This document shows positions 1 to 5,692 of a DNA stretch of 7,194 bases, in pieces. The translations under genes were made by a program, and so were the position numbers. The DNA comes from an uncultured Flavobacteriaceae bacterium (lineage in GTDB: Bacteria > Bacteroidota > Bacteroidia > Flavobacteriales > Flavobacteriaceae), in the NCBI GenBank assembly GCA_947311815.1, contig CAMZMA010000127.1:1-7194 (forward strand), in the 5' to 3' direction. Below the pieces are notes generated by a model. It was not told the DNA's origin and made no database searches. It saw only the letters and a program-made list of their open reading frames with translations. Each line of letters opens with the position of its first letter. Position 1 is the stretch's first letter.

Positions 1-46
1 ATAATTGTAGATATAGTGCCTTTAGGTCTATATCGTCAACAATTAT
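1..46. repeat. Imperfect inverted repeat (hairpin) at window edge
   Basis: The outer arms ATAATTGT (1-8) and ACAATTAT (39-46) are perfectly complementary. The inner arms GATATAG (10-16) and CTATATC (28-34 region) are also complementary. The two stems are separated by one unpaired base on the left and four (GTCA) on the right, so the hairpin is asymmetric. The centre, with CC and GG around TTTA, can pair further. It may be a terminator for a gene left of the window or a recombination site. It has no T-run, which argues against a simple intrinsic terminator. The outer arm may continue beyond the window. Confidence 0.55.
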
Positions 47-140
47 GTTAAAAGAAATACGGCTTATGAAGTTCAGAGTTTATTTGATAGCTATATTATA
101 TGTATTACTTCAATTAATCTTTCTTTTCATTCTTTCATTA

Positions 141-162
141 TCTTTTGTCTTGAAACAAAAGA
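141..162. repeat. 8 bp perfect hairpin of a flavobacterial intergenic type
   Basis: TCTTTTGT (141-148) and ACAAAAGA (155-162) are perfect inverted repeats around a six-base loop, CTTGAA. From memory, this motif followed by AACAAA resembles a sequence often seen between genes in Flavobacteriia; I could not check this. It lies inside a short open frame (45-227) that I do not accept as a gene. Confidence 0.5.
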
Positions 163-168
163 AACAAA

Positions 169-204
169 CCTGCCCGCATTTATATTTCAAAATAATGTGG
201 CAGG
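169..204. repeat. GC-rich hairpin CCTGCC / GGCAGG
   Basis: CCTGCC (169-174) pairs with GGCAGG (199-204). After a one-base bulge, GCAT (176-179) pairs with ATGT (195-198) using one G-T pair. The GC-rich arms stand out in very AT-rich surroundings, which suggests an inserted repeat. A related TGCC/GGCA core occurs at 1808-1819. There is no T-run on the plus side, so a terminator role is doubtful. Confidence 0.45.
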
Positions 205-254
205 CGGGAATTCAAGGCTGCATATAATTTTGGAAACAATTAACGGCTCAATCG

Positions 255-353
255 CTATATTTTAGGAAAGATTGTAACTCGTTAAGATTATTTTGAAGTA
301 TTATGTTAAATAGAACTTATAAGATTGTGTATTACTAAACCCCTAAAATATAG
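255..353. repeat. 12 bp perfect inverted repeat, arms 255-266 and 342-353
   Basis: CTATATTTTAGG (255-266) and CCTAAAATATAG (342-353) are exact reverse complements separated by 75 bases. The right arm lies inside the span of the 16 bp inverted repeat at 300-427, whose left arm lies inside this one, so the two pairs are interleaved. Neither arm belongs to a recognised gene. Confidence 0.65.
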
Positions 354-427
354 ACGCTCATTTCTCCTATTGTTTTACCAAAATTTTATGAGGCCGAGTT
401 TAACATCGAGATTCTATTTAACATAAT
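300..427. repeat. 16 bp perfect inverted repeat bounding 128 bp (MITE-like)
   Basis: ATTATGTTAAATAGAA (300-315) and TTCTATTTAACATAAT (412-427) are exact reverse complements at the ends of a 128 bp segment. A third copy with one base missing lies at 42-56 in the same direction as the left arm. The segment has no open frame of note and I see no flanking target-site duplication. It could be a small non-autonomous element, a structured RNA or a recombination site. The right arm ends one base before the stop codon of the minus-strand open frame at 429. Confidence 0.6.
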
Positions 428-428
428 C

Positions 429-551
429 CTATTGCATCCAAAGACAACACAATAATCCATTTTTTCCAATTCGAAAATTATGTTCATATAATTCAGTATC
501 ATATTGCGCTGACCATTTTATATTTGAAAGAGATTCTTTGAAATCCAACAA
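429..551 (-). pseudogene. Possible C-terminal remnant of an unidentified protein
   Basis: On the minus strand, directly beyond the bcp stop codon and in another frame, an open reading stretch of about 40 codons ends at a TAG (429-431). It reads LLDFKESLSN, then IKWSAQYDTELYEHNFRIGK, then NGLLCCLWMQ, with ordinary amino-acid composition and typical codons for this genome. No ATG or GTG lies in the stretch; the only possible starts are two TTG codons at 546-551. The frame stays open into the 3' end of bcp as far as a TGA near 620, which is probably chance. I do not recognise the protein. It may be the tail of a gene lost when bcp and the repeats came together, or noise; a functional gene seems unlikely. 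Confidence 0.3.
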
Positions 552-556
552 GCATT

Positions 557-1009
557 CTATGTTAATATTTGTGCCGTATGTGCTTTCGTTTTTACTTTGG
601 CAATAACATCTTCAATAATACCCTTTTCATCAATTACAAAAGTAGTTCTGTGAATCCCATCATAAGTACGTCCCATAAATTTTTTAGGTCCCCAAATACC
701 AAAAGCATTGATTACGATTTTATCTTCATCTGCCAATAACGGAAAAGGTAAATTGTATTTGTTAATCCAATTTTGTTGTCTTTTAGCACTATCTGCACTT
801 ACACCCAACACATCATATCCTTTGGCTAAAAAAGTTTGATAATTGTCACGTAAATTACATGCTTCCATTGTACAACCTGGTGTGCTTGCCTTCGGATAAA
901 AAAACAATACCAGTTTTTTACCTGAATAATCGGTCAATTTTATCGTGTTTCCTAGATGATCTTTTGCTTCAAAATCTGGTGCTTTATCGCCAATTTTTAA
1001 TGTGGTCAT
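557..1009 (-). CDS. bcp: Thioredoxin-dependent thiol peroxidase (BCP/PrxQ peroxiredoxin)
   Basis: This 150-residue cytoplasmic peroxiredoxin reduces hydrogen peroxide and organic hydroperoxides, with electrons normally supplied by thioredoxin. The family signature is clear: FYPKASTPGCTMEAC at residues 37-51 places the peroxidatic cysteine at C46 and the likely resolving cysteine at C51, the spacing of the atypical 2-Cys BCP group (E. coli BCP has C45 and C50). T43, P44 and R54-D55 complete the active-site surroundings, and the thioredoxin-fold segment FVIDEKGII lies at about 123-131. The length matches the family. The ATG at 1007-1009 fits the conserved N-terminus (GDKAPDF) and follows an A-rich stretch. 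The gene diverges from nth across about 105 bp, so each probably has its own promoter. No terminator is obvious after its stop codon. The assignment to BCP is secure; the physiological substrate is inferred from the family. Confidence 0.95.
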   Translation of the reverse strand: MTTLKIGDKAPDFEAKDHLGNTIKLTDYSGKKLVLFFYPKASTPGCTMEACNLRDNYQTFLAKGYDVLGVSADSAKRQQNWINKYNLPFPLLADEDKIVINAFGIWGPKKFMGRTYDGIHRTTFVIDEKGIIEDVIAKVKTKAHTAQILT

Positions 1010-1029
1010 TCTTTTTTATTTAAAAGTTA

Positions 1030-1037
1030 CTAAAGTA
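1030..1037 (-). promoter_or_regulatory. Possible -7 box for bcp
   Basis: Read on the minus strand the sequence is TACTTTAG, which matches the Bacteroidota -7 element TAnnTTTG at all but one defined position. It lies 20 bases before the bcp start codon, much like the box before nth. No clear TTG element is seen at the usual distance upstream, so support is limited. Confidence 0.35.
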
Positions 1038-1088
1038 GGCAAGTTACGAAGTCTTAAAATGAATTCCTAAAATTACTTTCCAACTTTG

Positions 1089-1096
1089 TACCTTTG
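1089..1096 (+). promoter_or_regulatory. -7 promoter box TACCTTTG of nth
   Basis: TACCTTTG matches the Bacteroidota primary sigma element TAnnTTTG exactly and ends 18 bases before the ATG at 1115. A start about six bases downstream gives a very short leader of roughly a dozen bases. The box overlaps an in-frame TTG at 1094 that could otherwise be taken as the nth start, so it helps decide the start. The upstream TTG element is weak or absent. Confidence 0.6.
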
Positions 1097-1114
1097 TTTT
1101 TTATAAAAAAAGAA

Positions 1115-1765
1115 ATGAACAAAGCCACAAAAGTTAAATTTGTAGTAGATACTTTAGAAAAACTCTATCCCAAAACGCCAATTCCTCTTCATCATAAAGA
1201 CCCGTACACCTTATTAATTGCGGTTTTATTATCAGCTCAAAGTACCGATGCTCGTGTAAATACGATCACTCCGTTGCTTTTCGCTAAAGCCGATAATCCT
1301 TATGATATGATAAAATTATCTGTTGATGAAATTAGAGAAATCATAAAACCCGTGGGCTTAAGCCCTATGAAATCAAAAGGAATTTACGGTTTGTCGCATA
1401 TTTTAATTGACAAACACAACGGAAAAGTACCTCAAAGTTTTGAATATTTAGAAGAATTACCCGCTGTAGGACACAAAACAGCAAGTGTTGTGATGTCTCA
1501 AGCCTTTGGTGTCCCTGCTTTTCCTGTAGATACTCATATTCATAGATTGATGTATCGGTGGAATTTAACCAACGGAAAAAACGTAGTACAAACCGAAAAA
1601 GATGCGAAAAGATTGTTTGATAAAAAACTATGGAACAAACTGCACTTGCAAATTATTTACTACGGACGAGAATACTCGCCTGCTCGTGGTTGGAATTTAG
1701 AAAAAGATATCATCACCAAAACAATTGGTAGAAAATCTGTGATTGATGCGTATTATAAAAAGTAA
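1115..1765 (+). CDS. nth: Endonuclease III-type DNA glycosylase/AP lyase lacking the Fe-S cysteines
   Basis: This 216-residue protein of the HhH-GPD superfamily should remove oxidised pyrimidines and cleave the resulting abasic site in base excision repair. LLSAQSTD (38-45) is the conserved early motif. The helix-hairpin-helix LPAVGHKTA (115-123) carries the catalytic lysine K121, and VDTH (138-141) carries the catalytic aspartate D139. The C-terminus is unusual. Most Nth proteins bind a 4Fe-4S cluster through C-x6-C-x2-C-x5-C, but here the equivalent segment GREYSPARGWNLEKDIITKT (184-203) has no cysteine, with S188 at the first position. The fold ends at a normal distance, so this looks like a substitution series, not a truncation. 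The ATG at 1115 is chosen over an in-frame TTG at 1094 because the TTG lies in a promoter box. The gene diverges from bcp and its stop codon lies in an intergenic repeat. Family and catalytic residues are seen; retained activity is inferred. Confidence 0.93.
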   Translation: MNKATKVKFVVDTLEKLYPKTPIPLHHKDPYTLLIAVLLSAQSTDARVNTITPLLFAKADNPYDMIKLSVDEIREIIKPVGLSPMKSKGIYGLSHILIDKHNGKVPQSFEYLEELPAVGHKTASVVMSQAFGVPAFPVDTHIHRLMYRWNLTNGKNVVQTEKDAKRLFDKKLWNKLHLQIIYYGREYSPARGWNLEKDIITKTIGRKSVIDAYYKK

Positions 1766-1828
1766 CTTCGACTACGCTCAGTTACCAAAACAAACTTCGA
1801 CCCTGTCTGCCGATAGGCATGATACGCT
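1762..1828. repeat. Compound intergenic repeat: intact unit plus interrupted copy
   Basis: Unit 1 (1762-1785) starts GTAACTTCGAC and continues TACGCTCAGTTAC, with complementary ends GTAACT and AGTTAC. From memory, TTCGACTACGCTCAG is a common intergenic sequence in Flavobacteriia. Unit 2 begins with the same AACTTCGAC (1793-1801) and resumes with TACGCT (1823-1828), but 21 bases lie between, centred on the small palindrome TGCCGATAGGCA (1808-1819). The nth stop codon TAA (1763-1765) lies within the first arm of unit 1. Confidence 0.6.
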
Positions 1829-1847
1829 AAATAGCAATGAGACAAAA

Positions 1848-1882
1848 AAAATCCTCAACGAACAGTCATCGTTGAGAATTTT
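1848..1882. terminator. Bidirectional intrinsic terminator between nth and the sigma-factor unit
   Basis: CTCAACGA (1854-1861) and TCGTTGAG (1869-1876) form a perfect 8 bp stem with a seven-base loop. After one mismatch, AAAAT (1848-1852) pairs with ATTTT (1878-1882). The plus-strand transcript has a short U-run after the stem, and the minus-strand transcript has a U8 run from the A-tract at 1844-1851. It sits between two converging units, nth and the sigma factor with its small ORF, and can end both. Confidence 0.8.
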
Positions 1883-1889
1883 CCCTCTC

Positions 1890-2033
1890 TTAATTCAAAT
1901 TTAATTCAATAACATCGTTTGATTTGGTTTTTATGACTTTTAATGATTTTGAAAAGTCTAACAAAAATTGAATTGTTTCTTTTTTGGGTTGCATCCTAAA
2001 ACTGGATGACTTTCGATAGTAAAGTTGCATCAT
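1890..2033 (-). CDS. Small 47-residue protein of unknown function downstream of the sigma factor
   Basis: The frame reads MMQLYYRKSSSFRMQPKKET, then IQFLLDFSKSLKVIKTKSND, then VIELNLN and a TAA. It is basic in the first half, has an amphipathic segment around IQFLLDFSKSLKVIK (21-35), and has no signal peptide, membrane segment or cysteine. It lies 56 bases downstream of the sigma gene on the same strand and stops just before the shared terminator, so the two are probably co-transcribed. Two further ATGs in frame, at codons 2 and 14, are possible starts; the one at codon 14 (1992-1994) would leave 34 residues beginning MQPKKE. The part from that methionine has the composition of a real small protein, and I have the impression of similar short proteins in Flavobacteriia, which I could not verify. 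No function is proposed beyond a possible link to the sigma factor. Confidence 0.6.
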   Translation of the reverse strand: MMQLYYRKSSSFRMQPKKETIQFLLDFSKSLKVIKTKSNDVIELNLN

Positions 2034-2089
2034 ATAGATTGTTTTATTCTGATTATTAACCTAATAACGCAACACCTTTTCTTTTATTG

Positions 2090-2677
2090 TTAATTTGTTA
2101 AAATAATTTTATGCTCTTCAATAATCTTACGTAAATTTATCAATGCATAACGCATTCTTCCTAGTGCTGTATTAATACTTACGCCTGTATTTTCTGATAT
2201 TTCATTAAAACTCATATCGTTATACATACGCATTTTCAACACTTCTTTTTGTTCAATTGGCAACTCTTCTACCAATTCTCTTACATCAGCAAGTATTTGC
2301 TCTTTAATTATTTTACTTTCGGCATTTAAACTACCATCACTTAGTACCGAAAAAATATCAAATTCGTCTGTATTTTTAAACGTGGGCATTCTGTTCGATT
2401 TTCTAAAATGATCAATCACCAAATTATGCGAAATACGCATTACCCAAGGTAAAAATTTCCCTTCTTCGTTATATTTCCCCTTTTTTAAAGTTCTAATTAC
2501 TTTAATAAAAGTATCTTGAAAAACATCTTCTGTTAAATCTCTATTTTGAATTTTACTATAAATAAAGCTGTACAAACGCTGTTGATGTCTTTTAATTAAA
2601 ATTTCAAGACTACGCTCGTTTCCTTTTATATAATCACTAATTAAGGTACTGTCTGGAGTTAAATTTTTCTGCATCAT
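2090..2677 (-). CDS. ECF-type RNA polymerase sigma factor
   Basis: This 195-residue protein belongs to the sigma-70 family, ECF-like group, and should direct RNA polymerase to a set of promoters. Region 2 covers about residues 24-95: RHQQRLYSFIY, then LTEDVFQDTFIKV (48-60), which is the core-binding helix, then FLPWVMRISHNLVIDHFRK (75-93), the -10 recognition part. A linker of about 35 residues leads to region 4 (about 132-184), with LPIEQKEVLKMR and the helix-turn-helix MSFNEISENTGVSINTALGR (155-174). Region 3 is absent, as expected for ECF factors. Two adjacent ATGs (2677 and 2674) are possible starts, and the first is kept. No anti-sigma gene is next to it; the only downstream partner is the 47-codon ORF. 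Upstream lies a leader with nested inverted repeats that abut the start codon. The family is certain, but the regulon is unknown. Confidence 0.93.
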   Translation of the reverse strand: MMQKNLTPDSTLISDYIKGNERSLEILIKRHQQRLYSFIYSKIQNRDLTEDVFQDTFIKVIRTLKKGKYNEEGKFLPWVMRISHNLVIDHFRKSNRMPTFKNTDEFDIFSVLSDGSLNAESKIIKEQILADVRELVEELPIEQKEVLKMRMYNDMSFNEISENTGVSINTALGRMRYALINLRKIIEEHKIILTN

Positions 2678-2746
2678 AAATTACTTTAAAAAAAGCGAAG
2701 TTGCTTTTTAGTTAGGTTTTTTTAATAAAACGATTTAAAGTAATTT
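2678..2746 (-). promoter_or_regulatory. Structured leader of the sigma gene (nested inverted repeats)
   Basis: The outer arms AAATTACTTTAAA (2678-2690) and TTTAAAGTAATTT (2734-2746) are perfect 13 bp reverse complements. Inside, AAAAAGC (2690-2696) and GCTTTTT (2703-2709) form a hairpin. Read on the minus strand, that hairpin is followed by a U-run and so looks like an intrinsic terminator. The outer stem ends at the base directly before the ATG at 2677. If both arms are transcribed, the RNA could hide the start codon or stop transcription early. The pairing is seen; a regulatory role is inferred. The AT-rich outer stem would be weak at warm temperatures. Confidence 0.5.
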
Positions 2747-2782
2747 TATCCTATATGCTTAATTTTATTAGTTTAAGAACTC

Positions 2783-2810
2783 CAAATATCATACATTTTT
2801 TTTAAATCAA
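2783..2810 (-). promoter_or_regulatory. Candidate promoter of the sigma gene
   Basis: On the minus strand a TTG (plus 2808-2810) is followed after 17 bases by GATATTTG (plus 2783-2790), which differs from TAnnTTTG only at its first base. The spacing fits the Bacteroidota -33/-7 pattern. Transcription from here would start near 2777 and include the whole inverted-repeat leader, about 100 bases before the start codon. Confidence 0.4.
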
Positions 2811-2865
2811 CAAATATTCTTATGAATTTTATTAAAATTAAGTCTTTTATTCGTCTTAAAAATAG

Positions 2866-2873
2866 TAATTTTA
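2866..2873 (+). promoter_or_regulatory. Weak -7 box candidate for uvrA
   Basis: TAATTTTA matches TAnnTTTG at all but the last position and ends 20 bases before the preferred uvrA start at 2894, a distance like that of the nth and bcp boxes. There is no clear TTG at the right distance upstream. In such AT-rich sequence a match of this quality can arise by chance. Confidence 0.25.
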
Positions 2874-2893
2874 AGGCTTATTTTTTATTATTT

Positions 2894-5686
2894 ATGAAGC
2901 TAGATTTAAGTACTGTAAATTCGAAGGAAAACATCATTATTAAAGGAGCAAAACTGCATAATTTAAAAGATATTGATGTGGTTATTCCTAGAAATAAACT
3001 AGTGGTTATTACAGGATTATCGGGTTCTGGAAAATCTTCTTTAGCTTTTGACACCTTGTATGCCGAAGGTCAAAGACGCTATGTAGAGAGTTTATCATCT
3101 TATGCCCGTCAATTTTTAGGGAAATTACACAAACCAAAAGTAGATTATATCAAAGGTATTGCACCTGCTATTGCTATCGAGCAGAAAGTAAACTCTACAA
3201 ATCCGCGTTCTACTGTTGGCACATCAACAGAAATTTACGATTATATAAAATTATTATTTGCAAGAATTGGCACTACTATTTCTCCAATTTCTGGTAAAGA
3301 AGTAAAAAAACAAACGGTTTCTGATGTGATGAATTTCATCAAAAATATAAATGACGGTGTAAAACTACTCCTCCTCGCTCCTATTATTATTGATAAAAAC
3401 AGAGATTTGAAAACGGTTTTACAAGTTTTAGCACAACAAGGATATGCCCGTTTACATTATAAAAAAAATATTTATAGAATTGACGATTTTCCTGTGGATG
3501 ATTTTACTGGAAATACATTTAATTTAGTGGTTGATAGAATTATCACTAAAAACGATGAAGATTTTTACAATCGATTAGCAGATGCTGTACAAACTGCTTT
3601 TTTTGAAGGAAAAGGAGTGTGTAGCATCGAAAATTTAGCGACCAAAGAAATTACAAATTTCAGCAATAAATTTGAGTTAGATGGCATCACTTTTTTAGAA
3701 CCCAACACTCATTTATTTAGTTTTAACAATCCGTATGGAGCGTGTCCTACTTGCGAAGGCTACGGAAACGTTATTGGTATTGACAAAAATTTGGTAATTC
3801 CAAATACAGGATTGTCTATTTTTAATGATGCTGTTTTTCCGTTTAAAACTGATAGCTTTAAAAGTTATAAAAACGATTTAATTAACAACGCGTATAAATT
3901 TGACATTCCAATACACAAACCTTGGTTTGAACTCACCGAAGAGCAACAACAATTGGTTTGGAACGGAACCGAATTGTTTGACGGCATTCATCATTTATTT
4001 AACAAATTAGAAGCCAAAAGCTATAAAATTCAGAATAGAGTGATGCTTTCTCGCTATCGAGGAAAAACAAAATGTACCGATTGTAACGGAAAACGTTTAC
4101 GAAAAGAAGCCGATTATGTAAAAGTAGGAAATACCACCATTTCGCACTTGGTTGCACTTCCTTTAGATGAATTGATTGCCTTTTTTAATCAATTACAACT
4201 CACTACGCATCAACAAAAAATAGGAAAAAGATTATTGACAGAAATCAGAACCAGATTGCAGTTTCTAAATGATGTTGGGCTCAATTACCTTACTTTAAAC
4301 AGAACATCGAACACGCTTTCTGGTGGCGAAAGTCAGCGAATTAACTTAGCCACTTCATTGGGTAGCAGTTTGGTTGGATCGATGTATATTTTAGATGAAC
4401 CGAGTATTGGCTTGCACCCAAAAGACACCGAAAAACTTATTGGCGTTTTAAAACATTTACGCAATTTGGGCAACACCGTAATTGTTGTAGAGCACGATGA
4501 AGATATTATGAAAGAAGCCGATTATATCATCGATATTGGTCCAGAAGCAGGCACTTATGGCGGGCACATTGTTGCCGAAGGAACCTATCAAGATATTTTA
4601 CAATCAGATTCTTTAACTGCAAAATATTTAAATGAACAATTACAAATAGAAGTTCCTACACAACGAAGAAATACAAAAAACAACATCCAAATTATTGGCG
4701 CAAGAGCACACAATTTAAAAAATATTGATGTCACTTTTCCGCTACATTGTTTAACGGTAATAACGGGAGTTTCTGGAAGCGGAAAAAGCACATTGGTTAA
4801 AAACATACTCTATCCTATTTTACAAAAAAAACTACATGGTTACGGAGAAAAAATAGGGCAACATACCGATAGTAAAGGCGATTTTGATAAAATACAACAT
4901 GTAGAATTTATCGATCAAAACCCTATTGGGCGTTCATCTCGCTCAAATCCTGTAACATATATCAAAGCGTATGATGATATTAGAGCCTTGTATGCTCATC
5001 AAAAATTATCGAAAATTAGAAACTACAAACCCAAACATTTTTCGTTTAATGTAGAAGGCGGTCGTTGTGAGGTTTGTAAAGGCGAAGGCGTTGTAACTAT
5101 TGAAATGCAATTTATGGCAGATGTACATTTACAATGCGATGTGTGCCAAGGAAAACGATTTAAAAAAGAAGTTTTAGAAGTAAAATACGGTAAAAAATCT
5201 ATCGATGATATTTTGAATTTTACAATTGATGATGCTGTGGCATTTTTTACCGAATATGAACAAACAAAAATAGCCAACAAACTAAAACCTTTGCAAGATG
5301 TTGGTTTAGGATATGTGCAGTTAGGGCAATCATCTTCTACCCTTTCTGGCGGAGAAGCACAACGGATAAAATTAGCATCGTTTTTAGTAAAAGGAACCAC
5401 CAAAAACAAAACTTTATTTATTTTTGATGAACCTACAACAGGATTGCATTTTCATGATATTAAAAAACTACTCGCTTCCTTTGATGCGTTGCTAGAAAAA
5501 GGGCATTCAATCGTAGTGATTGAACACAATATAGAACTCATAAAATGTGCCGATTATATTATCGATTTAGGATTAGAAGGCGGTAAAAACGGAGGGAATT
5601 TAATTTTTCAAGGAACACCAGAAGCATTGGCAAGAGATAAAAAATCGCTTACTGCAAAATATTTAAAAGAGAAATTGGTGTATTAA
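2894..5686 (+). CDS. uvrA: UvrABC excinuclease subunit A
   Basis: UvrA is the DNA-damage-sensing ATPase of nucleotide excision repair; as a dimer it loads UvrB onto damaged DNA. From the ATG at 2894 the protein has 930 residues, the usual length. The first ABC module has Walker A GLSGSGKSS (41-49), signature LSGGE (475-479) and Walker B ILDEP (499-503). The second has GVSGSGKST (625-633), LSGGE (817-821) and IFDEP (843-847). Cysteine pairs are CPTC (284-287), CTDC (394-397), and the complete zinc finger CEVC (725-728) with CDVC (748-751). Upstream of C284, where E. coli UvrA has another CxxC, this protein has none. A longer frame opens at an ATG at 2822, but its 24 extra residues are outside the family N-terminus, so 2894 is preferred. 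The gene diverges from the sigma gene and is followed by a repeat, so it is probably monocistronic. SOS control cannot be judged; I saw no clear LexA-type box. Confidence 0.96.
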   Translation: MKLDLSTVNSKENIIIKGAKLHNLKDIDVVIPRNKLVVITGLSGSGKSSLAFDTLYAEGQRRYVESLSSYARQFLGKLHKPKVDYIKGIAPAIAIEQKVNSTNPRSTVGTSTEIYDYIKLLFARIGTTISPISGKEVKKQTVSDVMNFIKNINDGVKLLLLAPIIIDKNRDLKTVLQVLAQQGYARLHYKKNIYRIDDFPVDDFTGNTFNLVVDRIITKNDEDFYNRLADAVQTAFFEGKGVCSIENLATKEITNFSNKFELDGITFLEPNTHLFSFNNPYGACPTCEGYGNVIGIDKNLVIPNTGLSIFNDAVFPFKTDSFKSYKNDLINNAYKFDIPIHKPWFELTEEQQQLVWNGTELFDGIHHLFNKLEAKSYKIQNRVMLSRYRGKTKCTDCNGKRLRKEADYVKVGNTTISHLVALPLDELIAFFNQLQLTTHQQKIGKRLLTEIRTRLQFLNDVGLNYLTLNRTSNTLSGGESQRINLATSLGSSLVGSMYILDEPSIGLHPKDTEKLIGVLKHLRNLGNTVIVVEHDEDIMKEADYIIDIGPEAGTYGGHIVAEGTYQDILQSDSLTAKYLNEQLQIEVPTQRRNTKNNIQIIGARAHNLKNIDVTFPLHCLTVITGVSGSGKSTLVKNILYPILQKKLHGYGEKIGQHTDSKGDFDKIQHVEFIDQNPIGRSSRSNPVTYIKAYDDIRALYAHQKLSKIRNYKPKHFSFNVEGGRCEVCKGEGVVTIEMQFMADVHLQCDVCQGKRFKKEVLEVKYGKKSIDDILNFTIDDAVAFFTEYEQTKIANKLKPLQDVGLGYVQLGQSSSTLSGGEAQRIKLASFLVKGTTKNKTLFIFDEPTTGLHFHDIKKLLASFDALLEKGHSIVVIEHNIELIKCADYIIDLGLEGGKNGGNLIFQGTPEALARDKKSLTAKYLKEKLVY

Positions 5687-5692
5687 AATATA

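Larger units (their letters stand above)
1..556. other. Repeat-rich intergenic region without an intact gene
   Basis: This 556-base stretch before the bcp stop codon carries no open frame that I accept as an intact gene. It holds an imperfect hairpin at the left edge (1-46), two small hairpins (141-162 and 169-204), two interleaved long inverted repeats (arms 255-266/342-353 and 300-315/412-427), and a minus-strand open frame without a start (429-551). The repeats are listed separately. The region may be a former insertion site or the decayed end of a neighbouring locus; the window edge hides what lies to the left. Confidence 0.6.

Noticed and set aside
45..227. A 60-codon plus-strand open frame with a hydrophobic first half
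   Set aside because: Its second half translates two intergenic hairpin repeats (141-162 and 169-204), and its start lies in a repeat copy. There is no promoter box or protein-like C-terminus.
300..427. Integron attC site
   Set aside because: GTTAAAT comes first and ATTTAAC second, the reverse of the attC order on both strands, and no integrase is in the window.
300..427. A transposon with target-site duplication
   Set aside because: The bases flanking the two 16 bp arms do not match, and there is no transposase frame inside.
1094..1114. TTG at 1094 as the start of nth, adding seven residues
   Set aside because: The codon overlaps an exact TAnnTTTG promoter box, and the ATG at 1115 gives the usual N-terminus.
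557..1765. bcp, nth and uvrA as one oxidative-damage operon
   Set aside because: bcp and nth are divergent, a strong terminator follows nth, and uvrA starts beyond the oppositely oriented sigma unit.
2822..2893. ATG at 2822 as the start of uvrA
   Set aside because: The 24 added residues are Lys/Phe/Ile-rich and outside the conserved UvrA N-terminus, which begins near the ATG at 2894. A signal peptide would make no sense for this cytoplasmic protein.
4588..4806. Minus-strand open frame of 72 codons
   Set aside because: It lies wholly inside uvrA opposite the second Walker A region, and its composition is that of a shadow frame.
5023..5409. Minus-strand open frame of 128 codons
   Set aside because: It lies wholly inside uvrA opposite the zinc finger and second signature motif; the cysteine- and proline-rich translation is typical of an antisense shadow.
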